Of a stretch of DNA of 64,000 nt, positions 1 through 10,857 are shown in pieces (the stretch's first letter is position 1; each line of letters starts with the position of its first letter). The notes under the pieces were generated by a model. It was not told the DNA's origin and ran no database searches. It saw nothing but the letters and a program-made list of their open reading frames with translations. The translations under genes were made by a program, and so were the position numbers. Where the stretch lies: assembly GCA_001972305.1 (NCBI GenBank), contig BDDD01001496.1, positions 267,236-331,235 on the forward strand. The letters run 5' to 3'. The DNA is from Cephalotus follicularis. Taxonomy: Eukaryota; Streptophyta; Magnoliopsida; Oxalidales; Cephalotaceae.

Positions 1-1219
1 ACAGAAGGTGAACTGGTGTTAGAACGACCTTAATACTGTTGTCCCATACCACGTCCCTAATGATACTCTGGTTCTGCTGAGAACCTCCCTGAAATTGACC
101 CACATTCTGACCTGACTGATTCCCTGCACCCATCCTGCCACGAGGACACTCCCTAGTCATATGGTCCGAAGCTCCACAAACCATACACTTACCAGCCTTC
201 CACCAAAAATCATTAGATGTATGGTTAATGCATTGACGATGCACGCACGGATCAAAAGGAGCCTAACTACCACCATTGGAAAGTCTAGAGCGACCTCCCT
301 GAGAAGATGTCCTCCTTTGCTCCCTTTGCTGGAAGCCATGTCCACTACCTCTCTACTGTGAACCCCTAAATTGTCCCTTCTCCCCTAATAAACTGGGTGG
401 ACTGCCGACACTATGCAGTGAGCCACCCTGTCCCAGACTATTGTTCCCTGATCTTTGGGACTTATTACTGCTCTCAGAACTCCTTCCTGACTGCCAACCT
501 AAAGAAGCAGGTCTACTGCTCCCATCCTGAATCCTCAAGTTACACAGTTCATCAGATACAGACTCAAGTTCACTGGCTCTGCTATCCAACTCATAAAAAG
601 ACCTCAACCGTAGTGGTACTAACCTCTGTCTGATGTCTGGTCTAAGCCCACAGAGAAACTTGGCATTCCTTGCCTCTGTGTTAACCATATGAGAGGCAAT
701 CCTTGCAAATTCAATGAACTTTGCCTCATATTGGGGCACAATCATACTGCCCAGTACTAGGATAACCAATTCAGTCTCCTTTTTGTCAACCTATGTCTCA
801 GGGAAGTACTTCTTATTAAACTATGCAACAAACAAGTCCCAATACCTGTCTATCCCTGATTCCTCCTAAGAAGATTCAACCATCCTCCACCAATGCTCTA
901 CCTCACCCTGTAACATATAGGTAGCAAAAACAATCTTCAGTAGGTTTGAGCACTCCAAGAACCTGAAGATTTTATCCATCTTCATCAACCATCTCTCGGA
1001 GGCCATAGCATTTGAATCTCCCATAAAAACTGGAGGATTTAGCTTCAAGAATCCAGTAAAAGAATCTTCCCTGCGTGTAGCACGACTAGTTGATCTCTCT
1101 GCTGCCTCTGCACATTCATCTGCTTTCTTAGCCGTAGCTTGATCTGATACAACCACTTGGCGCTTCAAGATTTCATTCTTTCTGGCCATAGTGGCATACA
1201 TATCCCTTAAATGATCCAC
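1..1219 (-). pseudogene. gag of leftmost gypsy element (nonsense-ridden)
   Basis: A capsid/nucleocapsid polyprotein remnant. The matrix/capsid part (1219-866) has the gypsy pattern of a hydrophobic segment ending in EVEHWW. After in-frame stops, the 769-353 stretch carries the VPQYEAKFIEFAR motif typical of plant gypsy Gag. The zinc knuckle C-x2-C-x4-H-x4-C lies near 187-145. All pieces are in one frame, broken by stops near 866, 353 and 263 and between 866 and 769, and not by frameshifts. That pattern fits C-to-T decay of a silenced copy. An upstream in-frame extension to an ATG at 1495 is discussed in the findings. Confidence 0.8.
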
Positions 1220-1500
1220 TGGTTCCTTTGGAGCGGATGCAACATCTGGTACTACATTGCTCCCTTATGGCTCCTAAACACCCCTACTTGCCCTGGTACG
1301 CCTACTTGGATGTCTGTCTTTGGTTCCTTTAGCAGTTCCCTTCCGAAGACTTTCCTTATCTACCTTGTATAAGAGACAAAAGGTCAGATATCCAATTATC
1401 ATAACTGTAATTCCAAAACAAATGAAGCAACCAACAATCTTATCCATATCACTTAATTCCAATAGCCAAGGATCATATCCTGGCGTAGCCAACATAGTGT

Positions 1501-1513
1501 TGCTCTGATACCA
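1501..1513 (-). other. Primer-binding site, tRNA-iMet type
   Basis: The minus strand reads TGGTATCAGAGCA, complementary to the 3' end of plant initiator tRNA-Met. It lies six bases inside the LTR end, as expected for the start of minus-strand DNA synthesis. This fixes the element's orientation as minus. Confidence 0.9.
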
Positions 1514-1519
1514 CAAAAC

Positions 1520-3720
1520 TGTCACGCCCATAACCACGAGGAGGGCCCCAAGGCCCAATGTGTGATACACCATCCGTACAATCCGTTTTTGTACTTCATA
1601 GCATACTATCCAAAATACACTATAAATTTAAAACTCTAATGCACATTCATGCATGCGGAAACAACCATTCAAATACTTAATTAGATGAACTCAACGATAT
1701 CCACAATACATCATACATAACTAAAGCACTGCCATAAGTCGGTAGGTCAAAGATAACTGAATACAATATGTTTCTTATACAACAAGTCTCTTATACAACA
1801 AGGTAGATAAAGGAAACTACACTGCTAAACATCATGCTCTGCAACCAATCCCATCTCATGTCGAGGCATCCTCAGAACTCGTCCCTAAAATGTTGTGCCC
1901 AATTTCAAGAATGGGTCAGCCAAACATGGCTATGTAGGTAATACTATATGCAATGAAGTAAACATGAATATACAGATATATGTATGGCATGTGAAATGCA
2001 TGAATGTCAATTATGGACAACGTCAGTATACCAACCGTCCCTAAGCGGTGGCATACTTGGCTAGCCGTAATCACAGAAAAGACCATAGGTCTGCAGACAC
2101 TCCATAAGTCAATCCATAACCATCCATGGGGATAAACAATCCATCAGGTCTGAGTACCACTCTGCCCCTCCGGCTCAAAATAGTATTGCCACTGACTACC
2201 TACCTTTTCAGGGTCGTAGCCGAGTGTGGTTCAGATAACACTGACCACATCATCCGTACCATAAGGCTTGTCCTTAATGGTACCAGCCCGTAACCGTAAG
2301 GCTTGTCCACAATAGTCCAAGCCCGTAATCCCCATATAATGTTGTCTAACACCTATAATCTTCATGACGGAAATGAAGATTATGAATGGGTTATCTTGTT
2401 AGGTATCAAACAATAATAACCATAACCATAACCATGCAATGCTCGTAGTTCGTAACCATATATCCATTTAAAGGATAGGGACCTAACCGTAAAAGATTAT
2501 GTGGGATCCATCCGTTAAAACAGTTTTCAAAACCGTTTTTTCCATAACCATTTCTTGGTCCCTTTCGGAGTTAATAAAACAAATGAGAGGAAGCCCAACT
2601 AGGATATTCGTGTCCAAATATCCCAATTGATCTAACATAACCATCTATTAAAAACCTCTTTGAAAATCCATTTGAAGATTTATTTTGAACATCATTTGGT
2701 TTAAAGAAGGGTTCACATAGGTTACACGGCATTAGGGAGGCTTCCTATGGGACCCCATTTGAAGATAAAAGTATTTGGGGTTGAAAACATTATATTTTGG
2801 CTTAAAACAGGCTATAAAGCGCCGACTGTTCAGCCAAAACGCCAACTGTTAGCGCTATAAAGCGTAGACGGTATAGAGAAAAGTGTCAACGGTTTGTGCG
2901 TTAAAGCGGCGATAGCTTAATTGAAGCGGCGATCATTTCAATGCCTTAAGCGTCGACTATTGCCTTCAGCATCGACTGTCTACGCATTAGGCAAAGCATC
3001 GTCGGTTTGAGCAAAGTGTTGACAGTCTTGGATCGCATCCAAAAGTGTTTCAAGATTGCTCGAGAGCGTCGACAAATTACTCTCAAAGCGTCAGCGGTTT
3101 GACAGTAGCAGGGAGATCGTCAAACATTTGAAAATCAGTTTAAATCCATTTTAAATCCATTCAAACCGTTTAAAACTCGATCCAAAGGAAGTTAGAAGCC
3201 CCCTATGGTCGATTACAACTTTAAACACCTTTAAAACACTAATATTCATGCCCGTAACCCATAATCGAGAAATAGAAGAGAATAGGCCTATAAATCTATA
3301 ACTCTCAATTCTCTCTCTGATTTCCATTTAAAGTAGTAATCAGTCATAACAATCACCCTAACTCATCCATCTAACATATATCCATCCATGTATAACCATA
3401 TAAGCATTCAATTCAGTCAAAATGCATGGATTCAAAGCATATATGTTGAACCTACCTCAATTTCATTGAGAATGAGGAACAAGCTGATTGGTTGCTTAAA
3501 TCCTTGCTATGCTTCTCTTTTCAAGTTCTAAACTCTGCCACGAACCCAATGACTCGTTCCTTGCTCAATTCTGAGCATTATCTCTCTAACTTTCTCTCTC
3601 ACTTCCACTATCTAGAAATGGAGACGAGAAATGAAAATTGAGAATAGAAAAAGTTAACTCATCTATATATAGACTCTTTTAGGCGAAAACTTTTTAAAAC
3701 ATGGCCTAAGTTCGGTTGAA
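1520..3720 (-). repeat. 5' LTR of the leftmost gypsy element (outer end approximate)
   Basis: The LTR begins on the plus strand with TGTCACGCCC, six bases after the primer site. It contains a tandem pair of about 45 bp around 2255-2335 built on 'aaggcttgtcc'. A CpG-rich stretch at 2815-3110 holds many degenerate GCGTCGAC-type motifs. A pyrimidine-rich run at 3583-3607 precedes the TATA-like sequence at 3664-3672 (minus-strand sense). No genes are seen in it. The partner LTR is outside the window, so a target duplication cannot be checked. Confidence 0.7.
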
Positions 3721-3802
3721 CATCTATGTTGACCGTTAATTTAAGAAATTGATTGTTCTCTCTTTTTCCTACCACAACCTCAATATCATCCAATTCTCCA
3801 AT

Positions 3803-4120
3803 CTATTCTCCTATAACCCTACCAACCCTCTCTGATAAACATAGGTAAGGTACTCCAAAAACTCTAATCCAGAAGCTAGCTTTTGATAATGATATTGACG
3901 ACGGGTGAACCTCCTCATCCAATCTTACCAACAGCAGTATGTTCTTATCAAAAAGCCATGGTCCCGTTTTTACAACTTTTGCTCTATCCTCTTCATTATT
4001 AAACATGAATAATATAAGATTTTTGCCTACCTCACGTATCTTCAATCCATAGCTCGTTCTCCATATAGCGCACTTATAGTAGTTTTTAGGGTTTCCTTGT
4101 TGTATTACTTCGACGTCCAC
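3803..4120 (-). pseudogene. DUF4283-type LINE ORF1 fragment
   Basis: The 105-residue frame has the DUF4283 pattern found in ORF1 proteins of plant LINEs: a KV...GPWLFDKNILLLVRL core (about residues 50-70) followed by FWIRVFGVPYLCLSE. After a stop at 3803 the same frame seems to continue to about 3710 with weak similarity to the usual RVKIDV segment. No reverse transcriptase or poly-A tail is visible, so this is a fragment, probably cut by the gypsy LTR on its low-coordinate side. Confidence 0.65.
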
Positions 4121-4557
4121 AAACTACCAATAAAGCAAAAGAATCCTTTTGGATTGATGTTTTCTATAATGCTTTCATCCATATACACCTCCTTCTTTTC
4201 TTCTTCTTCTATCAGTTTAAATCTAGCCAATTATCGCTCAAAGCCTTCCTCCATGGCTTAAGAGCCCTTCTAATAAAAAACCACCACCTCAGTTCCTTCC
4301 TCCCTCCCATTATTAGAGAGTGGGAACTGATAAGAGAGCTCTTGTTTGATGATTTAAACAAATATCTTCGTGACAATAGTTTTCAAGGGAAACCCTAGCC
4401 ACGAGAGCAAAACCCTATTTTACCTTAATTATTTCATTTTTTAAGAAAGATTTCTTCAATTGTTAAAAAATAAATATTTCTTATCAAAATAAATGATCTC
4501 GTTTAGGACTAAAAATTTTACCTTGTTAAATGCAAAAGGTTAAGGTTATTTATAAAA
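4121..4557. other. Non-coding gap, old host or LINE-leader DNA
   Basis: AT-rich sequence with a pyrimidine-rich block (4190-4215) and no coding frame I can support. It lies upstream (minus sense) of the DUF4283 fragment and ends at the 5-bp duplication GAAAT that flanks element A. Confidence 0.5.
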
Positions 4558-4562
4558 GAAAT

Positions 4563-5046
4563 TGTTGATGCAAGAATCAACTTCTCAACAGTCCCTTACG
4601 TGTAAGTTTGATTTGTAGAGGAAACATTGGATATACTCTGAGAAATAGTGGTTGATTGTCTTCCCTACACAAATAAAGCAAACTAGCTGAAGGTCCAGGA
4701 GGTTTCACTCTCGGGAACTCTCCGATGCTTAAGTCAGAAAAGGCAAAGAAGGCAAAACAAAGGTTCTTTAGTACATAAAAAACGGCGGACCTATGTAAAA
4801 TGTTTGATTCTCATATTTATAGAGCCTGGTTGTAATTGCCTTGCTTGACTTGTGGAGATGATTATTGTACCCCTAAGGAAATGTCGAGTATCTCTGCATT
4901 TCCCTGATTTCACACTGGAGCGTTATTGTGCGTTATCTTTTCAGATTTTAAATGCCTGACCACGTGTCTATAGCTCTAGATGACATTTGTCTTGTTTTTT
5001 CGAGGACACATGGCGGTACTTTTTTGGTAGGATTTTTCTCATATCA
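4563..5046 (-). repeat. Element A 3' LTR
   Basis: A 484-bp LTR from TGTTGATGCA to CATATCA. It aligns along most of its length with 14730-15142 and is related to the LTRs of element B. A TATA-like 'atatttatag' lies near 4815-4824. The inner end is followed by the polypurine-tract equivalent. Confidence 0.88.
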
Positions 5047-5066
5047 TATACTCCCTAGTCTTCTTT
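5047..5066 (-). other. Polypurine tract of element A
   Basis: On the minus strand a purine-rich run with the core AAGACTAGGGAGTATA directly precedes the LTR start TGATATGAG. This is where the primer for plus-strand DNA synthesis should lie in a minus-oriented element. Confidence 0.6.
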
Positions 5067-5397
5067 TCCTGGGCTTGGCAAAGGAAGAATACCATTCATA
5101 GCCTGACTTAATCTTAAGCAGGGCTTGTGGTTAATCCATTACTTAGTCTGTTATGTCTTTTGGGCCTTGTTGATTGGCCTAAGCCTAGGATCATCATGAT
5201 ACGGCAGAGCAAAAGACACCTTCGTTATTTAAACCATCTTTAGCATTAAATTTGAGGTGGCAGAGCAAGTGTCCGTAACACATGCGCCTTTTCGTTTACC
5301 GTGCATAATCTCTTCGTTTCCCACACCAGATTTGATAGGTTCATCTCTACCGTTCAATCCAGCAGAGATCCAAAGGTCTGAAGGCCATCTAGGGGCT

Positions 5398-5405
5398 CTA
5401 TAAAT
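5398..5405 (+). promoter_or_regulatory. Candidate TATA box for the antisense gene of element A
   Basis: CTATAAAT lies on the plus strand outside the LTR, about 240 bp upstream of the ARTKQT codons. Element B has a weaker 'ctctaaatacc' at the matching place (about 37012-37022). This suggests that the antisense gene has its own internal promoter rather than using the LTR. No transcript evidence is available here. Confidence 0.4.
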
Positions 5406-5607
5406 TTTCCCTTCCTTTTGAGGACGCCTCTTTACTCTTCCTTATCTCCCAAAGCTTGAATTTTTTGAAGTTCTTCAACTTTCCAAACTTCCAAATACCC
5501 CTTTTCTCCGGATTTATCTCTCAAAAAACTCAAGTGAACTTGTCTTCTCTTGTTCATCTTGTAAATATGTATGGGTCACCCAAGGATTCTTCTCGACTTC
5601 TATATTT

Positions 5608-8012
5608 TTGTCTCTCTCTCTCTTCACAAAATCCCAAATTGCCAGAACCAAGCAAACCAAAAGATATATTAGAAACCCTGAGGAGGTGGACCATGCCATA
5701 GAAAGGGTCACAGTCACCGAGAGTCCTCACGACACCAAGGAGGACATGGAAGCCACTACTGTGGGTGCCCCAGATGTCGCCGCCACTGAGAGTGGAACCT
5801 AGGTTTTCATAGCCTCCTTCGAAAAAAGTGTGCTCCGCCCTGGTAAAATTGAGGAACTAGCCAAGAAGTATTGCTTCTCAAGGAGCTTGGAATGCTCACT
5901 CCCCCAAGATCCCAATGAGGTCACGGAGAGCAAACCTGGCTTCTTCGTGGTGTTCTTGGACGCTTTGGAGCATGGTCTAAGGCTTCCCCTTCCGTCATTC
6001 TCCATTGCTATATTGAGGTATCAGATCCATCCCTCTATACTTCAAGCTCAATCCTAGGGCTTCATCATCAGTTTTTTGGTGAAGTGCCTAGAGACAGGGG
6101 TGACCGCCACTGTGGGGCTATTCAAAGAGTTCCACTCTATCAATGCTTGCGGCTTTTACTTCAAGTCGCGTGTTAGCCAGTCCAAGAAGCTTTTGGTGGA
6201 ACCTACCAAATCTGTGAAGGGCTGGAGGGGGAGGTATTTCATGGTTAAGAAACTCCCCAGTTTCAGTCCTTGCCCGTGGTGTGACTCATTGGACACCATG
6301 CACCTTAATCAGAGGACCACATTGATCGAGGCCGAGAAGGTAGATCTGAGGAAGCTTTCAGTTCTGGCTCCGGAGGAAGTGAACTCTTTTGTATAGGAGG
6401 ATCGTTTACGCCGGGTCGGGTTGAGCATGTCCTCTGACCGGCAACATCACCAGGAAGAAGAGGAGGAGGTCCCCGAGGGGCCAGAGATAGAGATAGATGA
6501 TGATGCCCAAGAAGAACCCGGGTCCTTGGCTGCTGGCGAAGGTGAGAGCAGTATTATGCCTTCCTCACCTTCTCTGGCTATACTGTCTTCATTTTTGTTT
6601 TAAACTTTGCTTATGTTTCTTACTCTTTCTCTGTGACTCCATGTAGTGATGGCATCTCAGCTACCCACCATGGATATCATAATTGCTACTTGGGAGAAAG
6701 CCAAATCTGCTGTTATCGAGGAGGAGAGACAACGTGCTCTGAAGAAAGCTGCTACGGCTAAGGAGAAAAGAGCAGTTAAGGAAGCCACTGCTAAGGCTGA
6801 TGCTAAGGCTCGGGCTCAGGCTCAGGCTCAGGCTCGGGCTCAGGCTGAGGTCAGGGCTGAGATTGCTCATGGCAAAAGGCCTGCCGATGATCAACTCCCC
6901 ATCCCTCCAGAAGATAAGAGGACAGAGCAAGAAAACACTTCTCGGGATAGGGCTCTCGAGGCGAGCTCTTAGGTCCCTGACTTCTCTGATTCGCCCGAGG
7001 AGCTTGGCTGGGTAAGAGAGATTCTCGAAGGGCTCGACCACTCTAGTGTCAGCTTGAGAACGCCAGGGGTAGCGATAGAGCTCAGAAGGTCAGGGCTCTT
7101 TCCCCCTGAGATGGAAGCAAGGCAGAGCTGGACTGTCATCCAAACGTGGACTCACCTCTTCCAAAGCAACCTTAGGTTTTGTAATTCCCACCCATTTTCT
7201 TTTTAGGTATATTATTTGCTCTTGTCTTGATCTTTGAGTTTTATATTTCAGGTTATGGGCGACGCCTACCTCTTTATGGAGGAAGCCAAGGGCAATAATT
7301 CCTTGACTGAGCGGCTTGAAGCTAAAAATACAGAGCTCAAGAGGTCGTCTGATGAGGCCCCCGCCCAGCTAGAGCAGGTGCTCGGGGATCAAGAGTCTGT
7401 CATGGCTGAGAAGAGGCTAGCTCTTGAAGCTTTGGAGAAGGAAAAGGCCGAGAAGAGGAGGGTTGAACAAGACTTTGCAAACGTCGGTGATATGCATCAT
7501 GCACTGGATGAGAAGTTCTCAGGATACCAGAGCAGGCATGAAGCTCGGGTCAAGAAGGCAGTGGACAAGGCCCTTACAAACTTCAAGGCTTCAGATGAGT
7601 TCCGCTGAGCTTTGACAAAAGGTGTGGATGACTTTAGGGCCTCTGTAGATTTCAACAATGATGTCCTTAAGAGTCCGCAATGCTTTATCACTGGGGATTC
7701 TACACCTGTCGCAACTTGGTCGGCTGTCATCCCGAGCTTCCCCCGGACTCTATTATTTGTGGTCCAACAGTTACCGAGTATGACTTTTTTCCTAATGGAG
7801 TTGATGAAGCAAAAGAAGAAGCTCTTCGAGTCCATGCGGAAGAACAACGTCATGCTCAGGGATTTGAAGGGTCACCTAGAGCAGAGCTTCCTGGTGTCGT
7901 GGTCCCATTCGTCGATCCTGCCGAGGACCCCAACTTTGTGCCTTTGGCCGAGGACCCTCCAAATCCTCCTTCTCCCATTGTACATGACATCCCTTCAGGG
8001 GATGAAGCTTAA
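5608..8012 (+). pseudogene. Antisense gene of Tat element A (gypsy-type 'Transposase_28'-like protein)
   Basis: This is the additional antisense ORF of Tat elements, matching the family annotated as 'putative gypsy type transposon' (PF04195 by memory). Exon-1 residues include ARTKQT (5641-5658), then the core FVVFLDALEHGLRLPLPSF and GLFKEFHSINACGFYFKSR. Exon 2 (from about 6647) is Ala/Arg/Glu-rich with QARAQA repeats. Exon 3 (from 7252) is coiled-coil and ends in an acidic Pro-rich tail closing VHDIPSGDEA. Two introns are inferred: 6542-6646 (AAG/GTGAG...TAG) and 7176-7251 (...TTTCAG). In-frame stops occur near 5800, 6055, 6394, 6970 and 7606, and a frameshift near 7650. Function is unknown. 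Confidence 0.75.
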
Positions 8013-8084
8013 GATAGCTTTTTTTCTTCTCTTGTTACTTTGACTATGTACTCTGATTTTGTAACGTATGTTTTCCTGAGCAAT

Positions 8085-8090
8085 AATAAA
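8085..8090 (+). terminator. Candidate poly(A) signal after antisense gene A
   Basis: AATAAA lies about 75 bp downstream of the antisense-gene stop on the plus strand, in AT-rich sequence. Placement fits a plant near-upstream element, but such motifs are common in AT-rich DNA. Confidence 0.35.
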
Positions 8091-9129
8091 AAAAGCTTTT
8101 GGCATCACAAGATCTTTTCTTTATGAACCTCTTTGTTTTCTGCTTTGTATGTTTGAGCTCTATCCGAATACTTACATTTCCCTTAGGAAAATTTAATGTA
8201 AGTAATAGAACTTGACTTGTGCTTCGTTTGAGCACTGCAACTTAGTCTATTTTATGGACTTGTATTATGGCCTTACATTTTAGACTGAATTACCTAAGCT
8301 ATCTAGCCCCCATAGGACACTTTGTATCAAAAGCGCTTAGGCAAAGAGAACTTGGTCTTTGCAAGTTCTTAAGTGTTCGCAGACCAAGTTTTAGGACTGC
8401 TCAGGCAAGTTCTTATGGGTTTGCCCAGCAGAATCTCATCTGGTCCGTTACTTTCCAGACCAAGTCGTGTTAGCTTGCAGTCCTCGTGGGGACACTTGTT
8501 TCAAAGTGCTCAGTCCAACAACTTTGATCTTTACGAGTTCTTATGGATTCGCCTCTTAAGTTACGATATTGGTCTGGTCGGACAAGTTCTTACGAAGTTT
8601 CGGACCAGTACTTGCTCCCTTGGTAGTCCTATTGCTTCCTTAGAAGTCTTTTTTCTCACTTAGAAGTCTTTTGTTGATAAAATTTAGGCACTCCTCGGAT
8701 GGGAGTCATTAGTGCTCCTCGGGATGAGTCTTTGTTGCTCATCGGAATGAGTCTTTCTTGCTTTGAAACCTCGGTCTATTCTAGATTTTAGCCTGTATTT
8801 GTTTACTCCCTTAGGAGTCTTACGTCACTTAGGGAGTTCAGGTCTTGTATCAAGGCCTACTCTGATTGCTCCCTTGGGAGCGTGGTTGGGAAAGCTTGTA
8901 TTAAATCTTCTTAATTAAGGGAACTAATTAGCGGCTATTTGGAGGTTTAAGGACTAAAACATTGGGTCTTCGATCCCTTGCAAACTTGGAACTATAATAT
9001 TAAACATGCTTTTAAGTAAAAAATTGAACTTTTATTGACATTGTTGAATTTCGAACATATGTACATACTTGTACTAGTCATTGATAGTATTTCCTTAGGT
9101 GCTCGGCACTCCAAGCCCTAGGAATCTCC
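8091..9129. other. Non-coding spacer between antisense gene and pol of element A
   Basis: About 1 kb separates two convergent genes. It has diverged repeats around 'gcaagttcttatggg' (8340-8600). Three 24-bp units of the form 'gtgctcctcgggatgagtctt' lie at 8688-8762, counterparts of the stronger hairpin array in element B. No coding frame is supported. Confidence 0.6.
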
Positions 9130-10310
9130 CTGACCCCCAGAGTTTCAAGTTTGAATGTTCTTGGTCAGAGCACTATTTTCACCTTATATGGCCCTTCCCA
9201 ATTATGAGCTAACTGTCCTCTGGTACCGGTCAAATCAACTACTGTCGCATTACGGAGGACTAGATCTCCTTCCTTTAGGGGTTGGGGGTTTACTCTTTTA
9301 TTGTAATAACGACTCACCATTTGTTGGCAAGCTGCTACTTTGATGGCTGCTTTATCTCTAAGCTCTTCCACTAAGTCAATGAGGTTTCTCAATCCTTCTT
9401 CATTATTTTCTTCACTGAAATGCACAACTATAGGTGAATGCACTCCAATTTCCATCGGTATCATAGCTTATGCTCCAAAACAAAGTTTGAATGGGGACTC
9501 GCCAGTTGTAGTCCGAGGAGTGGTTTTGTAAGCCCATAACACACTTGGTAGCTCCTCTGTCCATCTTCCTTGGCTATCTTCAAGGCGCTTTTTTAACCCT
9601 GAAATGATTTCTCTGTTAATGACCTCTGTTTGGACATTGCTCTGGGGGTAGGTTACTAAGGCAAGCCTATGTTCGATTCTTCACTCTTTGCAAAAATACA
9701 AAAAAGCTTGACAATCAAACTACTTCCCATTGTCAGAGACTTTTACTTTCGGGACTCCGAATCTACAGATGATTGACTTCCATACGAAACTTTCCATGTT
9801 CTTCTCTGTGATTGTAGTTAGGGGCGCGGCTTCCACCCATTTGGTGAAGTAGTCCACTGCCACAATAAGATACTTTCTCTGCCCTGTTGCCACTGGTAAT
9901 TGTCCGATCAAGTCCATTCCTCATTGCATGAAGGGCCAAGGAGCAGTAATAGATATCAAAGGCTCTGATGCTCTTCTACTTATGTTAGCATTCCTCTTAC
10001 ACTTATCACATTTCCTTACAAATTTAATGACGTCTTCATGCATGGTCGGCCAGAAATAGCCCTGCCTTAATAGTTTATTTGACAAGGTTCTTCTCCCCGT
10101 GTGATTTCCACACACTTTTTCATGGACCTCCCATAGAGTATAGTCAACCTCTGAAGGAGCTAGACACCTCAACATGGGGAAAGAAAAAACCCTTTTGTAG
10201 AGAATCCCTTCTCGGAATTGATATCTATTGGATTTGTACACAAGCTTTCTCGCCTCCTCTAGATCCTCAGGCAAAATTCCATCCCTTGACCAACTAATGA
10301 AAGGAGTCAT
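9130..10310 (-). pseudogene. Integrase of element A
   Basis: This region would insert retrotransposon cDNA into the genome. The first frame (10310-9921) has the zinc-binding HHCC domain with CGNHTGRRTLSNKLL and CDKCKRNANIS. The next (9917-9720) starts the catalytic core with VAVDYFTKWVEAAPL and a D-N-G near its end. The C-terminal frame (9464-9165) has YYNKRV and a GPY/F-like module ending LAHNWEGPYKV. No chromodomain is seen, as expected for Tat. Stops and frameshifts separate the three pieces. Confidence 0.82.
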
Positions 10311-10319
10311 CCAATTCGG

Positions 10320-10857
10320 CTCCTATGGTGTATCAATGCCCATCACATCCATCTATGAAATAGTGGACATGTCCAAATACTCTACTAGCACGGTTTGATT
10401 TTTACTCAATTCCTCCGCTGTGGCTAGTTTTGACAACTGGTCCGCTCGGGCGTTCTCTGTTCTGGGCACTTTCAAAACTCTGAATACTTGGAAGCCCAAC
10501 TTAAAACTCTGAACATATTCTAAGTATTTGGCTATTGAGTCTTCTCTTGCCTCTACTCTCCACTCACCAGACCAACCATCAGCTGAGAATCACTAGAGGC
10601 TATATTTTCTGAACCTCTAAGTGTTTTGCAATTGTCAGCCCGGCGATCAGAGCTTCCCACTCGGCCTAATTATTTATGGCTTTGAACCCAAATCTCAGAG
10701 CATACTCCAAGGTCCACCCATCTAGACTAGTTAACACCAAACCTGCTCCGCTCCCAGAGATGCAGGAGAGCCATCCGCGAAAAACTTCCATAACCCCTTC
10801 TCATATTCTAGGGGGTCTTCTTCCATACACTCCATAAGTGTATTATCTCCAACAAAA
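10320..10857 (-). pseudogene. Second RNase H region of element A (degraded)
   Basis: This segment lies between RT-RNase H and integrase. It corresponds to the frames in element B (47740-47200) that carry the extra archaeal-like RNase H of Tat elements. In A it has no long open frame, but DNA matching the B frames is recognisable around 10400-10560 and 10640-10860. The assignment rests on the homology with B. Confidence 0.55.

Larger units (their letters stand above)
1..3720 (-). mobile_element. Ty3/gypsy LTR retrotransposon, 5' part, cut by window edge
   Basis: Reading on the minus strand there is a long LTR, a tRNA-Met primer-binding site at 1501-1513, and a gag frame ending in a CCHC zinc knuckle near position 187-145. 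Pol must lie beyond the left edge. The LTR end reads TGTCACGCCC on the plus strand, a terminus style shared with the gypsy solo LTRs at 41793 and 50475. The outer (5') LTR boundary is not resolved: a TATA-like stretch lies at 3664-3672, and a LINE-type reading frame seems to start by about 3710. A Tekay/Del-like assignment is inferred from the long LTR and gag type only. Confidence 0.8.
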
